Source: Dehalococcoidia bacterium
GTDB lineage: Bacteria; Chloroflexota; Dehalococcoidia; SM23-28-2; RBG-16-64-32
Reading direction: 5' to 3'
Length of the DNA stretch: 64,000 nt
Assembly: GCA_030649945.1 (NCBI GenBank)
Contig: JAUSFE010000126.1
Coordinates: 1-64,000, forward strand
The first letter of the stretch is position 1. Every line of letters starts with the position of its first letter. The notes beneath the pieces were generated by a model. It made no database searches, was not told the DNA's origin, and was given only the letters and a program-made list of their open reading frames with translations. The position numbers and the translations under genes were made by a program. Positions 33,892 to 42,434 of the stretch are shown piece after piece.

Positions 33892-35717
33892 GCTGTCGCC
33901 CCTGCCGTTTGCCTCTCCAGTGCTTCGATGGCGGCTGCTATGTCGGCGTCGCTGAAATGCTGTGCCGCCTTCGCGTACCAGTCACGCCCCGCCGGGATGA
34001 CACCGACGTTAGGAAACCCCATCGTCTCACCGAGGGAGATCAGGTACTTCCGGCGGCCGTCGTGGTCATCTTTAGACAAGCCCCGCAAAGGATCGTCATG
34101 ATCGTCATGGTCGTCATCAGGGGGTATATCAGATACGGATTCAGCCTCGGGCACCGGCAAGGGGATCGTCATCGGATCGTCAGGGATCGTCAGGCTCGTC
34201 ATGCCATCGTCATGCTTTTCAGCCTCGTTCGTATCTACGGATGACGGCTGACGATCATGACGATGGTTTTCCGTACTTCTCTTAATGGCGATCCATCGGC
34301 GTCGTTCAGTCCTGCCAAACTCAATATCAATGCCTACAGTCCGCAGGGTCGGCGCCAGCCTCTTCACCTCGCTGGACAGCGCGTTCGCCGCCTTCGGCCA
34401 CATCTTCGACTCCCTCATGGTGGAGGACGCCATCTTGTTCAGCTCGGACAGCAGTTCCGTTGGCGCGCCCTTCCATGTGACGTGGTCCTCGACGTGGTCC
34501 TCGACGTGGTCCTCGACGAGCTTAATCAGCAGCCCGGCGATCAGCGACGAGTCCAGCACGTCACCACCGGCATCGCGCATCCGGTCGCGGTAGGCGATTA
34601 GAAAGTCGTCACCCGTCCAGCCCAGCAGGGGCGCCATCGCGTAGCCCCGGCGTGCAAATGTCGCCATCCGGGGATAATCGATCTTGACGGTCCGCTCGCT
34701 CCGTAACACCTCGGCCACGAGGTCGAGGACGCCGCCGAAGATGTAGGGCCTGGCCCTGGCGAACTCGCTGAGGATGTCGTCATCGGCGCGCCGCTTCCCG
34801 TCGGGAACTCGAGGCAGCGTGATCGTCAGGCTGCGGTCAGCGAGGTCGCCCCTGGTCACAAACGCTGAGATGCCGTTCAGGATGATGGGCCTGGCCGCAG
34901 CGAAGATCGCTTCCTCGGAATCGGTGTACAACTCCCTCGTGCTGAACCCGGTTCCCGATGATAGCCGGCACAAGGCGTCACTCATCCAGCCCCGGATGTG
35001 GGAGACATTATCGAAGTTCAGCACCCAGCCGTTCATCGCCGAGATCATGAGATCACGTTCATCGCGGGGCAGTGTCCTCAGCGGCGCCGATGACGGGTCG
35101 ATCAAGTCGCGCAGCAGCCGGGTCAGGAAGCTCTTTGCGCTGCCCTGCTCGCCGGTCACGACAAGCACCACGAACGGCCCCAGGGGAAAGAAGGACGTTG
35201 CCAGGGTCGTCATCAGCAGCCGGAAGTCTGTCACCGACTCCATGTTCACGAACGGCGCCAGGGCGTCCACGCTGCCCGCCCTCGGCGCCGGCAGGGGCAG
35301 CATCCCCTTCATCCGCCGGAAGTAGACGGGGGCGAGGTCCAGGAGCTCCCAGCCCTCGGCACTAACCTTGACGGCCCGCCAATCCCTGTCACCCAGGTCG
35401 ATGTAGATGGCGCCTTCATGATCGGCGATGCGGAGGTATACGTCCTCCTCCTCCCCTTCATGAACTGCATACCCCCCTAGGGCAGTGAGCGCGTCCTGTA
35501 GGGCCTGTGATCCGGGCACCTGTCCACCTGTCTGCATCCGGTACAAGGACGCTAGCCACCGCCTTGCGGCCTGTCCCTTCAGCGCCAGCGTCTCGACGTG
35601 GCCGTTGACCCTGATTGCCGCGTACTCCTTGAACTCCGGGGTATGGAAGAGGACGGCGCCGGAGTTGATAGCCAACTCCGTCATCGCCGTTGCCTGGGAC
35701 TGCTTCTTGTCGTTCAT
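33888..35717 (-). CDS. phage/satellite replication ATPase (P-loop, helicase-like)
   Basis: FVVLVVTGEQGSAKSFLTRLLRDLIDP Walker A; GWVLNFDNVSH Walker B-like; overlaps the primase gene. Confidence 0.7.
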   Translation of the reverse strand: MNDKKQSQATAMTELAINSGAVLFHTPEFKEYAAIRVNGHVETLALKGQAARRWLASLYRMQTGGQVPGSQALQDALTALGGYAVHEGEEEDVYLRIADHEGAIYIDLGDRDWRAVKVSAEGWELLDLAPVYFRRMKGMLPLPAPRAGSVDALAPFVNMESVTDFRLLMTTLATSFFPLGPFVVLVVTGEQGSAKSFLTRLLRDLIDPSSAPLRTLPRDERDLMISAMNGWVLNFDNVSHIRGWMSDALCRLSSGTGFSTRELYTDSEEAIFAAARPIILNGISAFVTRGDLADRSLTITLPRVPDGKRRADDDILSEFARARPYIFGGVLDLVAEVLRSERTVKIDYPRMATFARRGYAMAPLLGWTGDDFLIAYRDRMRDAGGDVLDSSLIAGLLIKLVEDHVEDHVEDHVTWKGAPTELLSELNKMASSTMRESKMWPKAANALSSEVKRLAPTLRTVGIDIEFGRTERRRWIAIKRSTENHRHDRQPSSVDTNEAEKHDDGMTSLTIPDDPMTIPLPVPEAESVSDIPPDDDHDDHDDPLRGLSKDDHDGRRKYLISLGETMGFPNVGVIPAGRDWYAKAAQHFSDADIAAAIEALERQTAGATA

Positions 35718-36319
35718 GCCAGCGCCTCAACCGCCTGCCGGAAGCTCATACCGTGCCGTGCGATCAGCCAATCAATCTGATCTCCTCCGGAGTTGCACCC
35801 GAAGCACCACCAGGCGCCCTGGTCCTCGTAGGCGACGAGGCTGGGGTTACGATCATCACCGTCACCGTGGGCGGGGCAGTAGAAATACGTGCGGTTCCCG
35901 CGCATCCAGGCGATATGCAGGTCGCGGGCGATCAGATCCCCGATGTTGACGGTGGCCTTCAGCTCGAGGATGCGCTCCGGCGGTATCGATGAGCGGCCAC
36001 GATAGAGGGGGCCGCCCTTCGCCGCGAGGAGCCGCCGCCGTTGGGCCTCGCCCTTCAGGACGGCTAGGCGGTGCAGTAGACCAACCGCGCGCTGTCCAGG
36101 CCCATCGAGTAACTCGCGCTCGGTGTAGGCAAGCTCGGCGGCGAGGTCGTCATCGGCGATCCGCTTGTACTCGGCCTCGACAAGGATGTTGATGATCTCG
36201 TCGTGGTGCGCGCCGCAGAGCCCGCAGGCGTCAGCGGTGATATAGTGAGACACAGACGCCCGCCCGCCCGGTGTCGCGTCCAGGCCGCCCGTTATCAGCG
36301 GGCGGTTTTTCGTCGGCAC
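35714..36319 (-). CDS. CHC2 zinc-finger (DnaG-type) primase domain protein
   Basis: TYFYCPAHGDGDDRNPSLVAYEDQGAWWCFGCNSGGDQIDWLI. Confidence 0.8.
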   Translation of the reverse strand: MPTKNRPLITGGLDATPGGRASVSHYITADACGLCGAHHDEIINILVEAEYKRIADDDLAAELAYTERELLDGPGQRAVGLLHRLAVLKGEAQRRRLLAAKGGPLYRGRSSIPPERILELKATVNIGDLIARDLHIAWMRGNRTYFYCPAHGDGDDRNPSLVAYEDQGAWWCFGCNSGGDQIDWLIARHGMSFRQAVEALA

Positions 36320-36320
36320 G

Positions 36321-36512
36321 TCAGGCGCTCGGTACCTGTTCGGCCGTTAGGCGCTCGATATACGCCTCCAGGGCCTTCCTCGCCACAAGGCGACGGCGCC
36401 CGCATTTCAGGCTGGGAATCTCACCGCTGAGGAGCCGCTGGTATATCAAGCTCCGCCCCAGGCCCGTGATCTCGCTAACCTGAATCACCGAGAGTAGCAT
36501 CGGCTGTTCCAT
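36321..36512 (-). CDS. excisionase/AlpA-like helix-turn-helix protein
   Basis: LLSVIQVSEITGLGRSLIYQRLLSGEIPSLKCGRRRLVARKALEAYIERL; SD GGAGGT. Confidence 0.8.
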   Translation of the reverse strand: MEQPMLLSVIQVSEITGLGRSLIYQRLLSGEIPSLKCGRRRLVARKALEAYIERLTAEQVPSA

Positions 36513-36543
36513 GATTACCTCCTGCCGCCTGCAACCGGCGGAC

Positions 36544-36573
36544 TTGACAACACCTGCACGAACGCTCTATAAT
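36544..36573 (+). promoter_or_regulatory. consensus sigma70-type promoter of the satellite's rightward operon
   Basis: TTGACA (36544-36549), 18-bp spacer, TATAAT (36568-36573). Confidence 0.75.
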
Positions 36574-36614
36574 CCCAGCCTAGCAGGACGGCAGAGCCAG
36601 ACAAGGGGGTTATC

Positions 36615-37295
36615 GTGCCACTTAACAGCCAACTGATGCCAGTCCGTAAGCGTCGGCGGCCACGCGACACGCCCCGCGAGGTTGTGTCGGAAGTCCACAG
36701 ATTAGCCCTTGAGGGCTTGACCGCCGGGGAAATCCATAGGGAGTTTCCCGAGTCGCCTACCCGCCCGAGCCTCCGCACCATCTACCGGATCATCGAGGAT
36801 GTCATGCCCCCGGACCCGTCGGGCTCCTGGGCGCCGATGCGGGGGCACGTTGCGCTAAACCTCGTGCTCCCTGTCCTGGCCCGCGTGGTGGAGGCCACGA
36901 ACGGGAGACGCGCCAGCCTGACAAATGCTGAAGCGGAGCGCATACAGACGCTCCGGGAGGCGGTAGCCGATCTGCCGCCCTGGGAGACCTACATTCTCGC
37001 CGGAGCTTACGTCACTGCCGAATACCAAAAGGCGGACTCGGAACCGCTCGATATGCTCCTGGCCTTCGCTCCCTGGCGGAACATCGAGCACGCCGAACGG
37101 TACTTCGCCGCGCTCAACCGTGGCTGGATACAGCCACCGGACGCCTACACCTTGCAGATCGCGATGTTGGCCATTCCGGCGACACACCGACGCCCCGGCA
37201 TAATCCCGTCGCGCCTCATCGATGAGGATAAGACGCCTGAGACCTGGGCCTATCACCAACGGTTCTTTTTCGCTCCACAGGAGGCGACAGAATGA
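36615..37295 (+). CDS. hypothetical HTH-containing protein (satellite)
   Basis: N-terminal HTH-like TAGEIHREFPESPTRPSLRTIYRIIED; overlaps int by 4 nt; GTG start with GGGGG SD. Confidence 0.6.
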   Translation: MPLNSQLMPVRKRRRPRDTPREVVSEVHRLALEGLTAGEIHREFPESPTRPSLRTIYRIIEDVMPPDPSGSWAPMRGHVALNLVLPVLARVVEATNGRRASLTNAEAERIQTLREAVADLPPWETYILAGAYVTAEYQKADSEPLDMLLAFAPWRNIEHAERYFAALNRGWIQPPDAYTLQIAMLAIPATHRRPGIIPSRLIDEDKTPETWAYHQRFFFAPQEATE

Positions 37296-38419
37296 GTAAG
37301 CAACGCGGGAACGGCGAAGGCAGCATCTACCAGCGCAAAGACGGGCGATGGGTTGCCGCCGTCTCCTATGAACGCGGACGGCGCAAGACGGCCCTTGCCC
37401 CGAACAAGGCTGACGCCAGAAAGCGCCTCGCGGAGCTGATCTCCGACGCCGAACAGGGGCTCGCGCTTGCCCCCGATCCTACACTGGCCGACTTCCTCCG
37501 CAAGTGGTTAGCGGAGTCCGCCCCGCGCACCCTGCGGCCGCGCACCCTCGCCGGCTATCGGTCGATTGTAGAGCGGCACTTGATACCGGCGCTCGGGCGG
37601 GTCCGGCTCCGCAAGCTCCAGCCCGGCGATATTGACGCCTACTTGAACCGCACGATTAAGGGCGGACTGACGACGCGCACGGCCCAATATCACCATGCGG
37701 TACTCCGTCGCGCACTCGGGCAGGCCGAACGATGGGGTTACGTCGCCCGCAACGTCGCCCGCCTTGTGACGCCGCCCCAGGTGCGCCAGCGGGATATCGC
37801 ACCACTGACACCCGCACAGGCCCGGATCTTTCTCGCCAGCATCTCCGGCGACCGGCTGGAAGCGCTCTACGCGGTCAGTCTCAGCCTCGGGCTACGGCAA
37901 GGCGAAGCGCTCGGGGTCGGTTGGGATGATGTGAGCTTAGAAGAGCGCACACTGACGGTACGCCATACCTTGCAGCGCTACGGCGGCGCCTACCACCGCG
38001 ACGATCCTAAGACTGAGCGGAGCCGCCGCACGGTCAGCCTGCCCGCCCCTCTAGCGGACGCGCTGAGACAGCACCGCGCCCGGCAGAATGAGGAACGGCT
38101 ACGCGTCGGGGCGCTCTGGGCCGGTGACAAGTGGGGCCTCGTATTCTGTGACGAGTTGGGCGAGCCCCTGTCCGGCGCCCAGGTCACCCGCAAGTTTCAG
38201 GCCCGGCTTGCGGCCCTCGGACTGCCGCGCCAGCGCTTCCACGATCTGAGGCACGCTGCGGCCACCTTCCTACTCGCCCAGGGTGTCCCCCTCCGCGTGG
38301 TCATGGAGATTCTCGGGCATTCCACGATCACCACGACGGCGAACGTATACGGCCACGTCCTGCCCGAGCTACAGCGTGACGCTATGGACCGTCAGGGCGC
38401 GCTCCTGTTCGGCTCGTAA
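37292..38419 (+). CDS. int: tyrosine site-specific integrase
   Basis: GEGSIYQRKDGRWVAAVSY arm-binding N-terminus; FHDLRHAAATFLLAQGVPLRVVMEILGHSTITTTANVYGHV. Confidence 0.92.
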   Translation: MSKQRGNGEGSIYQRKDGRWVAAVSYERGRRKTALAPNKADARKRLAELISDAEQGLALAPDPTLADFLRKWLAESAPRTLRPRTLAGYRSIVERHLIPALGRVRLRKLQPGDIDAYLNRTIKGGLTTRTAQYHHAVLRRALGQAERWGYVARNVARLVTPPQVRQRDIAPLTPAQARIFLASISGDRLEALYAVSLSLGLRQGEALGVGWDDVSLEERTLTVRHTLQRYGGAYHRDDPKTERSRRTVSLPAPLADALRQHRARQNEERLRVGALWAGDKWGLVFCDELGEPLSGAQVTRKFQARLAALGLPRQRFHDLRHAAATFLLAQGVPLRVVMEILGHSTITTTANVYGHVLPELQRDAMDRQGALLFGS

Positions 38420-38483
38420 GCCGCCGCTGGAAGGCAGGAAAGGGGCCTCGGTAAACGCCGGGGCCCTCTTTCGTTTGCGCCCC

Positions 38484-38529
38484 GTTGCTGTCTGGTTTTT
38501 GAAACGCGTTGCTGTCTGCGTTGCTGTCT
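38484..38529. repeat. three GTTGCTGTCT direct repeats (candidate integrase arm sites, right arm)
   Basis: Copies at 38484, 38508, 38520; matching copy at 30550-30559 near attL. Confidence 0.55.
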
Positions 38530-38601
38530 AAGCGCCTGCCGGACGCAAAGAAACGGGCTCCCGAAATCACCGCTCGGGAGCCCGTTTCGTATCTGAAAAC
38601 G

Positions 38602-38690
38602 TGGTGCCGAAGGCCGGAGTCGAACCGGCACGAGGGTTGCCCCTCAGCAGATTTTGAGTCTACCGCGTCTGCCAATTCCGCCACTTCGGC
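38602..38690 (-). tRNA. tRNA-Leu (CAA), CCA encoded; attachment site reconstituted by the element (attR 38602-38660)
   Basis: Acceptor GCCGAAG/CTTCGGC, anticodon loop CTCAAAA, long variable arm. Confidence 0.92.
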
Positions 38691-38792
38691 AGAGCCTTGA
38701 CGGGAGCCAAGCATAACATGGAGCGGGCGAAACCCGCTCCTTCCTCATGATACCTGACGGGTGGAGGCGCTGCAAAGTTGCAGCAGCCGCAG

Positions 38793-39620
38793 TTATACCG
38801 CCTGCCAGTAGCGGCGGCCCTCGCCCACAAGCACACGGCCGAAGGTCAGGCCCGGGAAGTGCGCCGCCGTCAGCAGGTCCTCGCTGCCCTCCATCTCCCG
38901 CAGCACCGCCTCCTGAGACTGCCGGGCCAGCTTCGGGTCCATGTCGCCCAGGCCGGACCACTCGGTCTCTTCCAGTTGCACCGGGCAGGAGATGGCGTCG
39001 CCCAGGATAAACGCGCGCTTGCCCGCCGACGAAAGGACCACGCCGGCGTGCCCCGGCGTGTGACCGGGAGTATCGATGACGTTGATGCCCGGGGCGATCA
39101 CCGTACCGCCCTGCGCGGGCTCATACCGGCCTGCGACGGCCGCGAACATCTTCTCCGCCGAAAAGTTGGCGGTGCCCGGCGGCAGCGGGGCGGCGCGCCA
39201 GTGCGCGTCGTCCGTCGCCGTCCAGCGGTAGGTGGCCTTCGGGAACGTGGGCCGGTAGGCCTCACCGTCAGGCAGCGCCACTGTCCCGCAGTGGTCCACG
39301 TGCAGGTGCGTAACGAAGACGATATCGATGTCCGCAGGCCGGACGCCGGCGCCCGCCAGTTCGTCCAGGAGCGCGCCGCCCTTGAACGTCCACATCTGGA
39401 CGGGACCCAGGCCCGTATCGATGAGCACCGTCTTGCCGCCGGAGCGGATGACGAAGCAGGTGAACGGGAACTCCACGTTGCCGTTGTGATTCAGCCAGCG
39501 CTTGTGCGGCTCCCACTTTTCCGGCGAAGACATCGGGAAGTAGGTGGTGCCCGGTGCTTCGGCTTTGCCGTCCGATACGACAAGCACTTCCAGACCGCCG
39601 ATCTGAAACCTGTTGGCCAT
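38793..39620 (-). CDS. MBL-fold metallo-hydrolase
   Basis: VTHLHVDHCGTVAL; TPGHTPGHAGVVLSSAGKRAFILGDAI. Confidence 0.88.
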   Translation of the reverse strand: MANRFQIGGLEVLVVSDGKAEAPGTTYFPMSSPEKWEPHKRWLNHNGNVEFPFTCFVIRSGGKTVLIDTGLGPVQMWTFKGGALLDELAGAGVRPADIDIVFVTHLHVDHCGTVALPDGEAYRPTFPKATYRWTATDDAHWRAAPLPPGTANFSAEKMFAAVAGRYEPAQGGTVIAPGINVIDTPGHTPGHAGVVLSSAGKRAFILGDAISCPVQLEETEWSGLGDMDPKLARQSQEAVLREMEGSEDLLTAAHFPGLTFGRVLVGEGRRYWQAV

Positions 39621-39702
39621 TGGACACTCACTTTCGGGCTAGGACGGGTATGGCTGCGATTCTAGGCGCTGGCGTAGCCGTGGTCAACGTGCTACAGGAG
39701 CC

Positions 39703-39732
39703 TTGACAAGAGCGAACGTATGTTCTTAGACT
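39703..39732 (+). promoter_or_regulatory. LexA/SOS-box promoter upstream of imuB-like gene
   Basis: TTGACA (39703-39708), CGAACGTATGTTCT (39713-39726; near-match to CGAACRNRYGTTYG), TAGACT -10-like. Confidence 0.7.
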
Positions 39733-39750
39733 GCGATGAGGTCGTCCGCA

Positions 39751-40953
39751 ATGAATACGCCTGTCCCGAGCAGAGCCGCAGGGCCCCACATCGCCTGCGT
39801 GCACATCCCCCGCTTCGCCGTTGAAGCCGAGCGGCAGCGCCGAAAAGATGCCGCCTCGCGCCTCATCCTCATCGGCGAGGGCGCCGTCTTCGATTGCTCC
39901 CTCGGCGCTGAGGTCTCGAACGTCCGCCGCGGCATGCGCATGTCGGAGGCCATCGGCCTCTGCCCCCGCGCCGTCGTCCTGCCTACGGACCTCCCCTATT
40001 ACGAGCGCCTGTTCGGCGAGATTCTCGACTTCCTCGAGACCTTCAGCCCGGCAGTTGAGGGCGCCGGCCTGGGGACAGCGTATCTCTCGCTGGCCGGCCT
40101 GGCTGTGGACCAGCCGTCCTTCGCGGAAGAACTCATCGCCGCCATGCACCGCCGCTTCGGTTTCATGCCGGCCGTGGGCATCGCCAACGGCAAGTTCACG
40201 GCGCGCGTGGCGGCGGAGACGGCCCGGCCGGGTGTGGCAAAGCTGATCCCGCCCGGCGAAGAGATAGCTTTCCTGGCGCCCCTGTCCATTGAGCATCTGC
40301 CGGCGACGGACGCCATGCGCTGGCGTCTGGGCCTCCTGGGCCTGACCACGCTGGGCGACGTCGCGCGGCTGCCTCTGGGCGCGTTCCAGTCCCAGTTCGG
40401 GCCGGAAGGCAAGCGCTTCTGGGAACTGGCCCGCGGCATCGACGGGGAGCCGCTGACGCCCCGCGTGTGCGAGGAGACGGTGGTGCGCCGGCTGGAGATG
40501 CCCGCCCCGGCCGCCAACCTGGACGCGATCCTCATGGGCGTCGAGAGGCTGGTCCACGCGGCGTATGCCGGCATCGAGGGCGGACGCTGGGTGCGCAAGA
40601 TCATTGTGCGGGCGGCGCTGGACGCAGGCGGCGCCTGGGAGCTGCCCATCGCCTTCCGGGAGGCGCTCTCGGACCCGGGCCAGGCCTGGTTCGCCGTGAA
40701 AGCGGCGATCATGCGCCGGCCGCCGGAGCGCCCGGTAGAGGAGCTGGAGGTGGAGCTGGTGGGGCTGAGTGGGGAGTCCGGCAAGCAGGCCACAATGTTC
40801 GAAGGGAAGGGGAAGCTGTGGCGTCAGATAGAAGAGGCAGTGCGCCAGCTGGAGGTCCAGAAAACAAAGCCCCCCATCGGCAGAGTGGTGGCGGTGGAGC
40901 CGTGGTCCCGCATCCCGGAGCGCCGCTCGGCGCTGGCAGACTTCGACCTCTGA
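39751..40953 (+). CDS. imuB: ImuB-like Y-family polymerase homolog
   Basis: Y-family fold pattern with non-canonical catalytic positions (ACVHIPRFAVEA; GAGLGTAYLSLAGL); start ATG at ~39751 (ORF track 39736). Confidence 0.75.
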   Translation: MNTPVPSRAAGPHIACVHIPRFAVEAERQRRKDAASRLILIGEGAVFDCSLGAEVSNVRRGMRMSEAIGLCPRAVVLPTDLPYYERLFGEILDFLETFSPAVEGAGLGTAYLSLAGLAVDQPSFAEELIAAMHRRFGFMPAVGIANGKFTARVAAETARPGVAKLIPPGEEIAFLAPLSIEHLPATDAMRWRLGLLGLTTLGDVARLPLGAFQSQFGPEGKRFWELARGIDGEPLTPRVCEETVVRRLEMPAPAANLDAILMGVERLVHAAYAGIEGGRWVRKIIVRAALDAGGAWELPIAFREALSDPGQAWFAVKAAIMRRPPERPVEELEVELVGLSGESGKQATMFEGKGKLWRQIEEAVRQLEVQKTKPPIGRVVAVEPWSRIPERRSALADFDL

Positions 40954-40967
40954 ACCGCCCCCGCGCC

Positions 40968-41189
40968 GTGCGGGTGGAGGCAGACCCGGACGGCCGGCCC
41001 GCCGCCGTCCACCTCTCAGGCCGCCGCTGCGCCGTGGAGGCGACCCTGGAGACCTGGCGCATCGACGACGAATGGTGGCGGCAGCGGCCCATCTCGCGCC
41101 TGTACTGGCGGCTGCTGCTGGAGGACGGCCGCGTAGTGGACGTGTACCGGGGCCTCGCCAGCGGGCGCTGGTTCCAGCAGGCGTACTAG
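40968..41189 (+). CDS. small DUF6504-like protein following imuB
   Basis: VRVEADPDGRPAAVHLSGRRCAVEATLETWRIDDEWWRQRPISRLYWRLLLEDGRVVDVYRGLASGRWFQQAY; start uncertain. Confidence 0.6.
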   Translation: MRVEADPDGRPAAVHLSGRRCAVEATLETWRIDDEWWRQRPISRLYWRLLLEDGRVVDVYRGLASGRWFQQAY

Positions 41190-41220
41190 CCTCGGCCCCG
41201 GCTTCGGTTATGATGGCCGC

Positions 41221-41940
41221 GTGACGCTCCCCAAGGCCATTCTCATCGACCTCGACGACACCATCGTCGACGACGGCGGCTCTGTCGATGCCTGCTGGCG
41301 CGAGGTGTGCGCGGAAGCGGAAGCCCGCATTGCCGGCCTCGACGCAGGCGCCCTGCGCGCCGCCATCGAGCGGGCGCGCGACTGGTTCTGGTCTGACCCG
41401 GAGCGGCATCGCAGCGGACGGCAGAACCTGCGGGACGCAACGCGGCAGAACGTGGAGCGGGCGCTCGGGGCGCTGGGCTACGACCGCCCGGACGTGGCCG
41501 CAGAGATCGCCAACCGCTACCGCGACCTGCGAGAGGAGCGGGTGGGCCTGTTCCCGGGTGCTATTGAGACACTGGAGCGGCTGCGGTCGCGCGGGATCAG
41601 GCTGGGGATGGTGACGAACGGCGCGGGGCCGGCGCAGCGGGCGAAGGTGCGGCGCTTCGGGCTGGAGCCGCACTTCGATCACATCCTCATCGAGGGCGAG
41701 TACGGCATCGGCAAGCCGCAGCTGGAGGTGTACGAGGCGGTGCTGCGCGAGCTAGGTGCGGAGCCGGCGCGCGCGTGGAGTGTGGGCGACAACCTGGAGT
41801 GGGACGTGGGCGCGCCGCAGCGGCTGGGGGTCTACGGCGTCTGGGTGGACGGTGCCGGCGCCGGCCTGCCGGACGGCTCGCCGGTGAAGCCGGATCGCAT
41901 CATCCGGGCGCTGCCGGGCCTTCTCGACATAACCGACTAG
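41221..41940 (+). CDS. HAD-superfamily hydrolase
   Basis: AILIDLDDTIVDDGGS; GMVTNGAG; VGDNLEWDVGAPQRLGV. Confidence 0.88.
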   Translation: MTLPKAILIDLDDTIVDDGGSVDACWREVCAEAEARIAGLDAGALRAAIERARDWFWSDPERHRSGRQNLRDATRQNVERALGALGYDRPDVAAEIANRYRDLREERVGLFPGAIETLERLRSRGIRLGMVTNGAGPAQRAKVRRFGLEPHFDHILIEGEYGIGKPQLEVYEAVLRELGAEPARAWSVGDNLEWDVGAPQRLGVYGVWVDGAGAGLPDGSPVKPDRIIRALPGLLDITD

Positions 41941-41969
41941 ATAGATTGCACGCCGGCGAAACGGCTGGC

Positions 41970-41998
41970 TTGACAGCAGAACAGACGTTCTGTATGGT
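41970..41998 (+). promoter_or_regulatory. second LexA/SOS-box promoter
   Basis: TTGACA (41970-41975), CAGAAC-AGAC-GTTCTG (41977-41992), TATGGT (41993-41998), 17-bp spacer. Confidence 0.65.
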
Positions 41999-42014
41999 GG
42001 CAGCGATGAGGCGC

Positions 42015-42434
42015 TTAGCCGGCTTGCGAAAGCCATTCGACGCGAAGCCCCGGTATCTGCTCGAAGTCGGGGTCACCGGTGACGAGAGTGGCTGCGAGGC
42101 GTTGCGCCAGGGCGGCCGCGATGCAGTCCGCGTAGGAGATCCGGTAGACCCCTTTCAGGGCAGCGCCATCAAGGGCAAGCGGCCAGTCCACCGGGACGAT
42201 ATCGACCGTGTAGTCCTCGAACTGAGCGAGTACCTCCAGCGCCCGCCGTGTGCTGAACTCCCTAATGGTCCTGTAGTACAACTCGCCGACGTTTACGGTG
42301 GCCGCTACCAGCCTCACTTCGCCTCTAGCTGCACGGCGGAACAGGCTCTCCATCGTGTCCGCAATCCCGGGCTCGCTCTTGAAGAAACCGATCAGGGCGA
42401 AGGCGTCGAGGACGTAGGCATCGGCGACTGGCAT
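42015..42434 (-). CDS. vapC: PIN-domain toxin (VapC family)
   Basis: YVLDAFALIGFFKSE...VGELYYRTIR...ISYADCIAAALAQRLAATLVTGDPDFEQI. Confidence 0.85.
   Translation of the reverse strand: MPVADAYVLDAFALIGFFKSEPGIADTMESLFRRAARGEVRLVAATVNVGELYYRTIREFSTRRALEVLAQFEDYTVDIVPVDWPLALDGAALKGVYRISYADCIAAALAQRLAATLVTGDPDFEQIPGLRVEWLSQAG

Larger units (their letters stand above)
30377..38660. mobile_element. tRNA-Leu-integrated phage satellite-like element (PICI-like), ~8.2 kb unit
   Basis: 59-bp perfect direct repeats at both ends (tRNA 3' half); int, xis, primase, replication ATPase, HNH, TerS inside; no TerL/capsid/tail ORFs seen. Confidence 0.75.

Noticed and set aside
30377-38660. complete prophage or ICE
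   Set aside because: No large terminase, portal, capsid, tail, lysis, relaxase or T4SS genes seen in 8.2 kb.
39628-41682. 684-aa minus-strand ORF
   Set aside because: Antisense to imuB-like, DUF6504-like and HAD genes, which have clear motifs; shadow ORF.
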